Origin: Nitrospirota bacterium
GTDB taxonomy: Bacteria; Nitrospirota; JACRHL01
Reading direction: 5' to 3'
NCBI GenBank assembly: GCA_029881725.1
Contig: JAOUMB010000007.1
Span: 1 to 64,000, forward strand
DNA: 64,000 bases
The first letter of the stretch is position 1. Each line of letters opens with the position of its first letter. This document shows positions 8,557-16,391 of this stretch, in pieces. Both the position numbers and the translations under genes were made by a program. The notes below the pieces were generated by a model, which saw nothing but the letters and a program-made list of their open reading frames with translations, ran no database searches and had not been told where the DNA came from.

Positions 8557-9315
8557 TTATGGTTCCTCCTTAGGGGAAGCACTGGCGGATCTACTCCGCA
8601 TTGTGCCCCAAAAACGGGCCAATGTTGCATAGCCCAGAACAGTAATGATGGGAAACAGGGAGGCGAAGGCGATCAGGCCGAAGCCGTCGACGATCGGATT
8701 GCGCCCCGGAATATTGGTGGCCAGCCCGAGTCCCAGGGCGGTGACCAGCGGAACGGTGACGGTGCTGGTGGTAACCCCGCCGGAGTCGTAGGCCAGGGCG
8801 ATGATCTCGCGCGGGGCGAATCGGGTCTGCGCCAGCACCAGCAGATAGCCGCCGATGATGTACCAGTGCAGCGGGTGGCCGCGCACAATGCGGAATACCC
8901 CCACGGCGATGCCCAGCGCCACGCCGAAGGCCACCGCGTTGCGCAGGGGCCACTGGCGCACGCCTCCGGTGGTGATCTCCTCCGCCTTCATGGACACGGC
9001 AATCAGGGCCGGTTCCGCCAGGGTGGTGGCGTAGCCCAGGGCGAACGCAAAGGCATACACCCAGCCCAGGTTCTGGGGCCGGGAAAACTGTAGGGCCATG
9101 GTTTCCCCCAGCGGGAACAGGCCCAGACTCAGCCCCTCCACGAACAGGTACAGCCCCAGCACCACCAGCACCAGCCCCGGAATCACCCGGTGCGGGTTGG
9201 TCAATGGCTTCTTGAAGTAGACGAACTGGAAGAATCCGATCACCAACACCACCGGCAACACGTCGCGGGTGGTGTTGGCGAGCCCTTCCAGTATCTGGGT
9301 CAGCAGGCCGTTCAC
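8557..9315 (-). CDS. DUF1538 membrane protein A
   Basis: This 252-residue, strongly hydrophobic protein has about seven membrane segments. Two conserved DUF1538 motifs are clear: GYATTLAEPALIAVSMKAEEI and AYDSGGVTTSTVTVPLVTALG. Each may lie in a re-entrant or transport-site loop. It is very similar to the next gene (for example FFQFVYF, VVLGLYLFVEGLS and FPLGETMA are shared). It starts with GTG overlapping the upstream TGA. From memory, a pair of DUF1538 proteins in Halomonas (UmpAB) has been reported as a cation/proton antiporter; applying that here is inference. Confidence 0.88.
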   Translation of the reverse strand: MNGLLTQILEGLANTTRDVLPVVLVIGFFQFVYFKKPLTNPHRVIPGLVLVVLGLYLFVEGLSLGLFPLGETMALQFSRPQNLGWVYAFAFALGYATTLAEPALIAVSMKAEEITTGGVRQWPLRNAVAFGVALGIAVGVFRIVRGHPLHWYIIGGYLLVLAQTRFAPREIIALAYDSGGVTTSTVTVPLVTALGLGLATNIPGRNPIVDGFGLIAFASLFPIITVLGYATLARFWGTMRSRSASASPKEEP

Positions 9316-10061
9316 GGGGCAGTCTCCGGTCCCGGCCCGGCGGAAATCCGGCGGAAGCGGTCAGCCAGGGTGGCGTAGATCATCACCGAAATCAGTGGCC
9401 CCATGGCGGTGAAGGCGATCAGGCCGAAGCCGTCCAGGAGCGGATCCCGTCCCGGCAGGTTGGTGGCCAGTCCCAGCCCGAGGGCGGTGACCAGCGGCAC
9501 GGTTACGGTGCTGGTGGTGACCCCCCCGGAGTCATAGGCCAGGCCGATGATGTTTTTCGGCACCAGTCGGGTGAGCACCATCACCAGCAGGTAACTGCCG
9601 ATGATGTACCAGTGCAGGGGGTGCCCCTGGACGATGCGGAACACCCCCACGGTAAGGCCGCACGCGGCTCCCAGCGCCACCGCGTTGCGCAGCGGCCAGC
9701 GGCGGATGCCTCCGGTGGTGATTTCTTCCGCCTTCATGGCCACGGCGATCAGCGCCGGTTCCGCCATGGAGGTGGCATAGGCCAGACAAAAGGCGAACGG
9801 AAACACCCGGCTCAGGTGCTGCGGGTCGGAAAACTGCCGGGCCATGGTCTCCCCCAAGGGAAACAGGCCGATGCTCAAGCCCTCCACAAACAGGTACAGT
9901 CCCAGCACCACCAGAACCAGGCCGGGCAGCACCCGGCCCGGGTTGTTCAGCGGTTGGCGGAAATAGACGAACTGGAAGAACGCGATCACCAGGATCACCG
10001 GCAGCACGTCGCGCGTGGTGGCTGCCAGGCCCTCCAGAATATGCCGGGTGACTTCGTTCAT
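9312..10061 (-). CDS. DUF1538 membrane protein B
   Basis: This 249-residue polytopic membrane protein is a close paralogue of protein A. It shares MAEPALIAVAMKAEEITTGG and LAYDSGGVTTSTVTVPLVTALGLGLA. The gene abuts the upstream DUF1538 gene with no spacing (ATG 10061 next to TAG 10062-10064) and overlaps the downstream one by four bases, so all three are translated together. The A/B likeness suggests duplication within the operon. An inner-membrane ion transport role is inferred from family members. Confidence 0.88.
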   Translation of the reverse strand: MNEVTRHILEGLAATTRDVLPVILVIAFFQFVYFRQPLNNPGRVLPGLVLVVLGLYLFVEGLSIGLFPLGETMARQFSDPQHLSRVFPFAFCLAYATSMAEPALIAVAMKAEEITTGGIRRWPLRNAVALGAACGLTVGVFRIVQGHPLHWYIIGSYLLVMVLTRLVPKNIIGLAYDSGGVTTSTVTVPLVTALGLGLATNLPGRDPLLDGFGLIAFTAMGPLISVMIYATLADRFRRISAGPGPETAP

Positions 10062-10763
10062 CTAGTACACCCAGATGCCGTACAGCATGACCGCCAGAAT
10101 CGGTGTCAGGCTGGCGAAGGCGATCAGGCCGAAGCCGTCCACCAGCGGGTTGCGTCCTTCCACGCTGGAGGCCAGCCCCACCCCCAGAGCGGCCACCAGC
10201 GGTACGGTGACGGTGCTGGTGGTGACGCCGCCGGAGTCATAGGCCAGACCGATGACCTCACGGGGGGCGATGCTGGTTACCGCCACGATCAGCAGGTAGC
10301 CGCCGATGATGTAGTAATGGATGGGGTGCCCCAGGAGGATGCGCAGCACCCCAAGGGCGATGGCAAAGCCCACCGAGGCGGCGACCACACTGCGCACCAT
10401 GAACTGGTCCAGCCGCCCGGCGGAGATTTCCTGGGCCTTTTCGGCCACCGCCAGCAGAGCGGGTTCCGCCACGGTGGTGGCATAGCCGATGGTGAACGCG
10501 AATACCAGCAGCCACAGCAGGCTGCCCTTTCTGGCAAAGTCGTAGGCCAGCGATTCCCCCAGCGGGAACAGGCCCCGTTCCAGCCCCTGGGTGAACAGGA
10601 ACAGGCCGATCACCACCAGCACCATGCCCCACACCACTTCGCTCAGGTGCGGAAACGGCTGTCCCAGCACGGCCAACTGGAAAAATACGATTACCAGTAT
10701 GATCGGCAGTACGTCGCGCAGCAGTTCCACAAGCGCGGATGCAATTTTGCGCAGCAGGGGCAT
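10062..10763 (-). CDS. DUF1538 membrane protein C (operon leader)
   Basis: This 233-residue polytopic protein is more diverged than A and B but has the same motifs (GYATTVAEPALLAVAEKAQEI; AYDSGGVTTSTVTVPLVAALG; DGFGLIAFASLTP). It is shorter at the C-terminus. It is the first gene of the operon; a 217-bp gap separates it from the divergent YggX-like gene. The order C-B-A-PII-CBS suggests a membrane complex with two small cytosolic regulators. Three separate single-domain subunits are more than the two-gene arrangement I recall for the family. Confidence 0.87.
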   Translation of the reverse strand: MPLLRKIASALVELLRDVLPIILVIVFFQLAVLGQPFPHLSEVVWGMVLVVIGLFLFTQGLERGLFPLGESLAYDFARKGSLLWLLVFAFTIGYATTVAEPALLAVAEKAQEISAGRLDQFMVRSVVAASVGFAIALGVLRILLGHPIHYYIIGGYLLIVAVTSIAPREVIGLAYDSGGVTTSTVTVPLVAALGVGLASSVEGRNPLVDGFGLIAFASLTPILAVMLYGIWVY

Positions 10764-10980
10764 TGGTGTTCCGGGTCACAAGAGGCCAGCACCAACGGTG
10801 CGGAAAGGACACTCTACCGGCTTCGGATCGGTGCGGCAACCGGGCGGAGGGCCGGAGGAGGTGGGAGTTTCCGCGCCGGCTGTACGGCAATGGACAACCG
10901 GCGAGCGGTGCCGGTATGCTGTCCCGATTGTTCAATTTGGATCTTCCGTGGCCCGGAGCCACGGCGTGAAAGGAATGCGG

Positions 10981-11226
10981 ATGGCAACGGTGCAGTGTTG
11001 CAAGTGCGGCCAGGAAAAGGACGCGATTTCGGGTCCGACCTATGGCGCGGCGATCGGCGAGGAGATCAAGCAGCGGGTATGCAACGCCTGCTGGCTCGAG
11101 TGGTTCAACGGCTTTGGCGTGAAGGTCATCAACGAGATGCAACTGGACATGCGCAAGCCGGAACACACCGCCATGCTGATCCAGCAGATGCGGGTGTTTC
11201 TGAACATGCCCAAGATCGAGGGGTAA
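10981..11226 (+). CDS. YggX-like (Fe2+-trafficking family) protein with cysteine pairs
   Basis: The protein is 81 residues. The ORF track begins far upstream; ATG 10981 is preferred because AAAGGA precedes it, though ATG 10975 is possible. The C-terminal half (INEMQLDMRKPEHTAMLIQQMRVFL) matches the YggX pattern, and the N-terminal half has the IGEEIKQRV..W..W spacing. YggX protects iron-sulphur clusters and helps move iron in the cytosol. Unlike E. coli YggX, which has one conserved cysteine, this one has QCCKCG and CNAC, which could form a metal site. Confidence 0.75.
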   Translation: MATVQCCKCGQEKDAISGPTYGAAIGEEIKQRVCNACWLEWFNGFGVKVINEMQLDMRKPEHTAMLIQQMRVFLNMPKIEG

Positions 11227-11241
11227 TCCCTTCGGTCTTTT

Positions 11242-11257
11242 CGGGGGACTTTCCCCG
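11242..11257. terminator. Short GC hairpin between convergent genes
   Basis: CGGGG (11242-11246) and CCCCG (11253-11257) form a short stem between the convergent YggX-like and universal stress genes. Short T/A runs flank it (tctttt to the left). It is a weak candidate for a bidirectional terminator. Confidence 0.35.
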
Positions 11258-11274
11258 GGAGTGCATTTCCTGCG

Positions 11275-12180
11275 TCAGCGGGTGCGCACCACCACCACCG
11301 AACAACCGGCCTGACGCAGCACCTTTTCCGAGGTGCTGCCCATCAGAAAACGGCTCAGCCCGTGACGCCCCCGGGCCCCCACCACCAGCAAGTCGAACCC
11401 GCCCGCGCGGGTGTGATCGGCCAGCGCGGTGGCTGGGGCCCCTTCCAGCACCAGGGTGCTGACCTGGAACGGAGCGTCCGCAAGTAGCGCCGCCTCCCGT
11501 TCCAGGAACGCCAAGGCCTGCTCCTTCAGGGTGTCCTGCAACTTGTCCAGGTAGGTCCCGCTGCCGGAGAACTGGGTGGCAGCCAGCCGGCTTTCGGACA
11601 GGTAGCGGTCCTCCACCACATGGGTCAGGGTGAGGGAGCAGCCGGACAGCCAACGGGCGTGTTTGAGCCACTCCAGCACCTGATCACCGTCCCCCTTTTC
11701 GTCCAGTCCTACCAGTACCCGGCGATTCCCGATGCCTTTTTCACGGGCGATGACAACCGGGCACGGGGCGTACCGCACCACTTTTTGTGACACGCTGCCG
11801 ATGGCGTACTCGGGGGTTTTGTCCATGCCGCGTGCGCCCATTACCACAAGATCGGGGAGCACTTGGTCGATCACGGACAGAATTTCCTGAGCCGGGTGAC
11901 CGACCCGTGCGTGTGTGGTGACCTTCACACCCGGCGGGAGCATGTTGCGACACGCCTCCAGCCGCTCGGCGGCGCGCATCTCGTGCTCGTCCTCCATGCG
12001 CTCGCGGGCCATCAGATCCTGCTCTACAAAAACATCGGGAAACGGCACCATCGGTTCCGGCAGCGGCGTGGTCACATGCACCAGGTGCACATGCACGTCG
12101 CCCTGCTCGCGGATGTGGGCGATCAGGTCGCACCCCCATTGGGCATTTTTGGACCCGTCGGTGGCCAGGAGTATGTTCAT
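11275..12180 (-). CDS. Universal stress protein with two Usp domains
   Basis: The start at ATG 12180 (MNILLATDGS) is preferred over the track start because GGAGG lies eight bases upstream; the protein is 301 residues. Two UspA folds are joined. Domain 1, about residues 1-150, carries GARGMDKTPEYAIGSVSQKV. Domain 2, about 155-301, carries GARGRHGLSRFLMGSTSEKV. Both keep the G-x2-G-x9-G-S/T ATP-binding signature, so an ATP-binding UspE-like type is likely. Cytosolic stress adaptation is the family role; ligand and trigger are unknown. It stands alone, convergent with the YggX-like gene. Confidence 0.92.
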   Translation of the reverse strand: MNILLATDGSKNAQWGCDLIAHIREQGDVHVHLVHVTTPLPEPMVPFPDVFVEQDLMARERMEDEHEMRAAERLEACRNMLPPGVKVTTHARVGHPAQEILSVIDQVLPDLVVMGARGMDKTPEYAIGSVSQKVVRYAPCPVVIAREKGIGNRRVLVGLDEKGDGDQVLEWLKHARWLSGCSLTLTHVVEDRYLSESRLAATQFSGSGTYLDKLQDTLKEQALAFLEREAALLADAPFQVSTLVLEGAPATALADHTRAGGFDLLVVGARGRHGLSRFLMGSTSEKVLRQAGCSVVVVRTR

Positions 12181-12298
12181 ACAGACCTCCGTCCCCCCAA
12201 CAATATTCCCCCTCACCATTCACCTTACCGCTCAGGGAAGGCGGCGGCAACGATGAATGTCATATCGGGGGGAGAGCGAAAAGGACGCGGGCGGGAGA

Positions 12299-12892
12299 TT
12301 ACACCGCGTGGCGGCCCTCGATGGACTTGATGAGGCTCACCTCATCCGCATACTCAAGGTCCATGCCCACCGGCACGCCGTAGGCGATACGGGTGACCTG
12401 GATGCCCAGCGGCTTGAGTTCGCGGGTCAGATAGAGGGCGGTAGCCTCTCCCTCCACGGTGGGGCTGGTGGCCAGGATGACTTCCTTCACCTCCCCGTCG
12501 CGGACGCGGGCCACCAGTTTTTCGGGGCGGATGGTGGACGGGTCCATCACCTCCAGGGGCGAAAATACCTCGCTCAGCACGTGGTACAGCCCCCGGTAGG
12601 TGCCGGTGTGCTCGATCTGATACAGGGTGCCCGGGTCTTCCACCACCATAATGCGGGTGGTGTCGCGGCGGGGATTATTGCAGATTTCGCACGCCTCGGC
12701 ACTGGCCAGGTTGCCGCACCGGGCGCAGGCGCGGGCCCCGGCGCGGGCCTCGATGAGTGTCTCGCCCAGCTTGCGGGCCCGCTCCGGCTCCATGCGCAGC
12801 ACCGCAAAGGCGATACGCTGGGCGTTTTTGTGCCCTACACCCGGCAGCCGTGCGAATTCGCCAATCAGCCGCTCATAAACCCCTTTGCCCAT
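12299..12892 (-). CDS. recR: Recombination protein RecR
   Basis: The 197 residues have the RecR order: a helix-hairpin-helix (FARLPGVGHKNAQRIAF), a four-cysteine zinc finger (CARCGNLASAEACEIC), then a Toprim domain (IMVVEDPGTLYQIEHTGTYRGLYHVL; LATSPTVEGEATALYL). RecR works with RecO/RecF to load RecA at gaps. It lies 18 bp after ybaB and ends the dnaX-ybaB-recR operon, an arrangement conserved in many bacteria. Confidence 0.97.
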   Translation of the reverse strand: MGKGVYERLIGEFARLPGVGHKNAQRIAFAVLRMEPERARKLGETLIEARAGARACARCGNLASAEACEICNNPRRDTTRIMVVEDPGTLYQIEHTGTYRGLYHVLSEVFSPLEVMDPSTIRPEKLVARVRDGEVKEVILATSPTVEGEATALYLTRELKPLGIQVTRIAYGVPVGMDLEYADEVSLIKSIEGRHAV

Positions 12893-12910
12893 CTGCGGCG
12901 GGAGGCGGTT

Positions 12911-13255
12911 CTAAAACAGGCCGGCCAGCGGATTGCCGCCGCCCAGGCCGGGCAGGTTCAGGCCGCCGGTGACCTTCTGCATCTCCTGCTCCATCTCCTG
13001 TTGGCCCTTGCGCTGGGCTTCGGCGATGGCGGCCAGAATCAGGTCCTGAAGCATGTCCACGTCTTCCGGGTCCACCACCTGCGGGTCGATGCGGATGGCG
13101 GTGATTTCCTGTTTGCCGTTGGCGGTGACGGTGACCATGCCGCCCCCGGAACTGGCGGTGACCTCCTTGCGGGAGGCCTCCTCCTGCACTCTGGCCATCT
13201 GCTCCTGCATCTGTTGGGCCTGTCGCATGATCTGGCCCATCATCTTCTTGGACAT
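12911..13255 (-). CDS. ybaB: YbaB/EbfC nucleoid-associated protein
   Basis: The protein is 114 residues: MSKKMMGQIMRQAQQMQEQM, then VTASSGGGMVTVTANGKQEITAIRID and VDMLQDLILAAIAEAQRK. These are the standard YbaB features (N-terminal coiled helix, beta sheet, C-terminal helix). It forms DNA-binding dimers. A strong AAGGAGG lies upstream of the ATG. It sits between dnaX and recR in the conserved order. Confidence 0.96.
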   Translation of the reverse strand: MSKKMMGQIMRQAQQMQEQMARVQEEASRKEVTASSGGGMVTVTANGKQEITAIRIDPQVVDPEDVDMLQDLILAAIAEAQRKGQQEMEQEMQKVTGGLNLPGLGGGNPLAGLF

Positions 13256-13295
13256 CGGTCCTCCTTACGCAAAAAAAGGGTTGGCGGACACCGGG

Positions 13296-15239
13296 TTACG
13301 GCTCCGGCTTGTGCAGTTCCACCACCTCGCCCCCGAAGGTGTCGATTACGTCGCGAATGAACGGAAGCTCCATGGTGGCTTCCACCTCCTCCCGGTGACG
13401 GGCTTGTTCCTCGGCCTCGAACTGCTCGCCCAGGGTGGTGTGTCCGTCGCTTCCCGGTGCGGCGATGACAAACGCCACCGTCATTTCGCGCCCGGTGACG
13501 CGGCGGGCCATGTCGGTGATGAAGGCCAGGTTGTCCGGCCGGTTGACCATACTCAGCATCACCTCGTAGGCGGGCTGGAAGGCCACCTCCACCTTGTGCG
13601 GGGTGGCACTGTGCACCGCGCCCTGTTCCAGGTAGGAGGCCAGCGCCGGCCGGCGGGTTTTGATTTCGCGCACCACGGCGGTCCAGGCTTCACGGGGGGA
13701 GGCGCTGGCAGCGGAAACCATGGCCGGGTCGCTTACCATGGGGTGGGACGGTTCGAGTGCTTCGGGCGGACTCTGGCGGGGCGGGGTGGAAGCTCCCGCG
13801 ATCATTTCACGCGGCGCCTCCGCGGCTGGAGGGGTGAATTGTGAAGCCGCCGGAATCGTGGCCTGCGGTGCGGCGGCCTGCGGCGTGACGGCTTGCGGCG
13901 TGACGGCTTGCGGTGCGGCGGCCTGCGGCGTGACGGCTTGCGGCGTGACGGCTTGCGGCGCGACGGCTTGCGGTGCGGCGGCCTGCGGCGTGACGGCCTG
14001 CGGTGCCGAAGGTGTGGCGCCGGTCACCATTTGCCGGGGGGGCGAGGTGGGCAACGGACGTTGGGTCCGTGGTGGCAGGTCGGCACGGGCCGGAGCGGCG
14101 CCACCGGCGGCAGCCTCCAGACGGGCGGCCAGTTCAGTCAGGCTGACCAGCGCGCGGGCGTCGCAGGCGCGCACCAGCGCGGCCTCCAGCACAAAGCGGG
14201 GGGCGGCGGCCCGTCGGCTGCGATCCTGGGCTTCGGCCAGAAGGTCGAATACGGTATCCAGCATCTCCGGCGGCACGGATGCGGCCTGGGTGGAAAGTTC
14301 GGCCACGTCGTCCATGGACAGGTCGATGAGCGCCGCGGGGTCGTCCGCCACCCGGCACACCAGCAGGTTGCGGAAATGTTCCACCAGCCCGGAGGTGAGG
14401 GTGTTCAGGTCCTGTCCGGCCTCCACCAGGGCCTTCAGGCGCATCAGGGCGGCACCGGGGTCGGCGGCCAGGATGTCCCCCGCGAAGCCGTGCAGGGTGG
14501 GTTGCCCCACCACGCCGAGCATCAGGGAGATGTCTTCCGCCACCAGTCCGCCGCCGGAGAAGCTGACCGCCTGATCGAACAGGGAAAGGGAATCGCGAAG
14601 GGAACCGTCCGCAGCCTGGGCCAGCAGGGCCACGGCGCTTTTGGGGGCGTGGATGCCGTCCCGCGTGGCCAGCCCGGACAGGTGCCCGGCGATCTCCTCG
14701 CGGGATACGCGGCGGAAGGCGTGGTGCTGGCAGCGGGACAGGATGGTCTGCGGAATTTTGTGGGTTTCGGTGGTGGCGAACACGAACACCGCGTGGTCCG
14801 GCGGCTCCTCCAGGGTCTTCAACAGCGCGTTGAAGGCCTGGGTGGAGAGCATGTGCACCTCGTCGATGATATACACCTTGTAGCGGCCAGTGAGGGGCCG
14901 ATAGCGGATGTTGTCGGACAGGTCGCGGATGTTGTCCACACTGTTGTTGGAGGCCCCGTCGATCTCCAGCACGTCGGAGGCGTTGCCGGAGATAATCTGT
15001 GCGCAATGCACGCAGGTGTTGCACGGGGTGGGGGTGGGGCCGTGCTCACAATTGAGGGCGCGGGCAAAGATGCGCGCGATGGTGGTTTTACCCACCCCGC
15101 GGATGCCCGAGAACAGATAGGCGTGGGCGATGCGCCCGGAGGTGATGGCGTTGGTCAGGGTGCGCACGATGTGCGGCTGGCCGACCACCTCTTCAAAGGC
15201 TTGGGGGCGGTACTTGCGGGCGGATACCTGGTAGCTCAT
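13296..15239 (-). CDS. dnaX: DNA polymerase III subunit gamma/tau
   Basis: This is a 647-residue clamp-loader ATPase. The start is MSYQVSARKYRPQ at 15239; the track adds 39 codons that run towards the SRP RNA. It has Walker A GIRGVGKTTIA, a zinc module (CEHGPTPTPCNTCVHC), IIDEVHMLS (Walker B) and the sensor region FATTETHKIPQTILSRCQ, so residues 1-370 are the AAA+ core. A Pro/Gln/Ala-rich linker of pentapeptides (PQAVT/PQAAA) follows, and then a ~120-residue tau-like C-terminus. I saw no slippery A-run for a programmed frameshift, so a separate gamma form is not supported. Confidence 0.96.
   Translation of the reverse strand: MSYQVSARKYRPQAFEEVVGQPHIVRTLTNAITSGRIAHAYLFSGIRGVGKTTIARIFARALNCEHGPTPTPCNTCVHCAQIISGNASDVLEIDGASNNSVDNIRDLSDNIRYRPLTGRYKVYIIDEVHMLSTQAFNALLKTLEEPPDHAVFVFATTETHKIPQTILSRCQHHAFRRVSREEIAGHLSGLATRDGIHAPKSAVALLAQAADGSLRDSLSLFDQAVSFSGGGLVAEDISLMLGVVGQPTLHGFAGDILAADPGAALMRLKALVEAGQDLNTLTSGLVEHFRNLLVCRVADDPAALIDLSMDDVAELSTQAASVPPEMLDTVFDLLAEAQDRSRRAAAPRFVLEAALVRACDARALVSLTELAARLEAAAGGAAPARADLPPRTQRPLPTSPPRQMVTGATPSAPQAVTPQAAAPQAVAPQAVTPQAVTPQAAAPQAVTPQAVTPQAAAPQATIPAASQFTPPAAEAPREMIAGASTPPRQSPPEALEPSHPMVSDPAMVSAASASPREAWTAVVREIKTRRPALASYLEQGAVHSATPHKVEVAFQPAYEVMLSMVNRPDNLAFITDMARRVTGREMTVAFVIAAPGSDGHTTLGEQFEAEEQARHREEVEATMELPFIRDVIDTFGGEVVELHKPEP
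13861..14010 (-). repeat. Ten tandem 15-bp units in the dnaX linker
   Basis: Ten near-identical 15-base units (GCYTGCGGYGYGRCG type) lie head to tail, in frame, and encode PQAVT/PQAAA. They form a flexible linker between the clamp-loader core and the tau-like tail. Copy number may vary between strains. Confidence 0.92.
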
Positions 15240-15328
15240 CGTGTCCTCCCTCGGCCGGGCTCCGGGTTCAAACGGGGCGATACCGGCACAGGCATTTGAA
15301 TCGACCGTCGGGCGACCGGATGGGCCGG

Positions 15329-15440
15329 AGTGAGGGGCCGGGCGAACCCGCGGCACACCGGGAATCCCGCTTACCGCTGCTTCCTTCCGGACCTGACGGG
15401 GTTCACAGGCTCCGATTGCACGGGACCCAACCCCTCACGC
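15329..15440 (-). ncRNA. ffs: Signal recognition particle RNA (4.5S type)
   Basis: On the minus strand the sequence contains GTCAGGTCCGGAAGGAAGCAGC, the universally conserved SRP RNA domain IV. The ends pair (GTGAGGGG at 15431-15438 with CCCCTCAC at 15330-15337), giving a hairpin of about 110 nt, the size of the E. coli 4.5S RNA. It binds Ffh and targets membrane proteins. It lies just upstream of dnaX on the same strand. Exact ends are approximate. Confidence 0.95.
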
Positions 15441-15557
15441 CGACTCACCCGGGAAAAACGGGTGGGGGATTTGCCTGCCGAAAACACCTGACCCCCTGAC
15501 CATTGTGCCGCTTCCCCGTGTGTCTGAACGACGGGGAAGCGGCGCAACGGCAACAGG

Positions 15558-15648
<91 letters not shown>

Positions 15649-15704
15649 AGCAGGCAAAACAATATGTTGCAGGCAGACCGGCCACACACGCCGGGCACCT
15701 GAAG

Positions 15705-15793
15705 TGGCGGAGAGGGAGGGATTCGAACCCCCGGTGAGTTTCCCCACACCTGATTTCGAGTCAGGCACCTTCGACCAGCTCGGACACCTCTCC
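15705..15793 (-). tRNA. tRNA-Ser (anticodon CGA)
   Basis: It shares the acceptor stem GGAGAGG/CCTCTCC and most arms with its neighbour. The anticodon stem CCTGA/TCAGG encloses CTCGAAA, giving anticodon CGA for UCG codons. It has a long variable arm and an encoded CCA. It lies 11 bp downstream of tadA on the same strand, so it may be co-transcribed. Confidence 0.97.
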
Positions 15794-15803
15794 GTGACCC
15801 CTT

Positions 15804-16301
15804 CTACAGCCGCCGCTGTCGGAAGAATTCGCGCAAAAGGTTACCACAACTCTCCCCTTTTATGCCGCTCAGAATTTGCATCCGGTGGTTCAATCTTTTG
15901 TCCGAGGGGATCGTGTACAGGCTTTCGCACGCTCCCGCTTTGGGGTCGGTACAGCCGTATACCAGCATGTCCACGCGGGCCAGAACCAGCGCCCCGGCGC
16001 ACATGGCGCACGGCTCGCAGGTGACCACCAGGGTGCAGCCCGACAGCCGCCATGCGCCCAGGGTTGCCGAGGCGTCCCTGAGGGCGATGATTTCCGCGTG
16101 GGCGGTGGGGTCGTTGTCCGCCTCGCGCCGGTTGTGGCCACGCCCAACGATTTTCCCTTCCTTCACCACCACGCAGCCGATGGGCACGTCACCGTGTGTG
16201 GCGGCGGCGCGGGCCTCGGCGATGGCGGCGTCCATCCATGGGGACCATTGGGCGGTCTGTTCATCCGTGGGGTTGGGGGTGTTTTCGGATGCGGACGGCA
16301 T
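15804..16301 (-). CDS. tadA: tRNA-specific adenosine deaminase
   Basis: The protein is 165 residues. The deaminase zinc and catalytic motifs are intact: HAEI, and CEPCAMCAGAL (PCxxC). VPIGCVVVKEGKIVGRGHN and ESLYTIPSDKRLNH are typical of TadA, which converts A34 to inosine in tRNA-Arg(ACG). The N-terminus is about 20 residues longer than E. coli TadA and polar; a later start is possible but no better Met is seen. It directly precedes two serine tRNAs and the SRP RNA. Confidence 0.95.
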   Translation of the reverse strand: MPSASENTPNPTDEQTAQWSPWMDAAIAEARAAATHGDVPIGCVVVKEGKIVGRGHNRREADNDPTAHAEIIALRDASATLGAWRLSGCTLVVTCEPCAMCAGALVLARVDMLVYGCTDPKAGACESLYTIPSDKRLNHRMQILSGIKGESCGNLLREFFRQRRL

Positions 16302-16337
16302 GGGGCCATTATACGGCGTGGCACAGTCCGAAAATCG

Positions 16338-16365
16338 AAAAGGCCCGGGTTGCCCCGGGCCTTTT
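16338..16365 (-). terminator. Rho-independent terminator of the haem-porin gene
   Basis: AAAAGGCCCGGG and CCCGGGCCTTTT form a 12-bp stem with a four-base loop, followed leftward by TTTT then CGATTTT. It lies 27 bp after the porin stop and upstream of tadA. Confidence 0.85.
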
Positions 16366-16391
16366 GACTGTGGATCCGGATGTTCCGGGTG

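Noticed and set aside
13861-14010. Possible CRISPR-like array in dnaX
   Set aside because: Units are directly adjacent with no spacers, in frame, and encode a Pro/Gln/Ala linker.
13296-15239. Programmed frameshift producing a gamma form of DnaX
   Set aside because: No A-rich slippery sequence seen in the relevant part of the minus strand.
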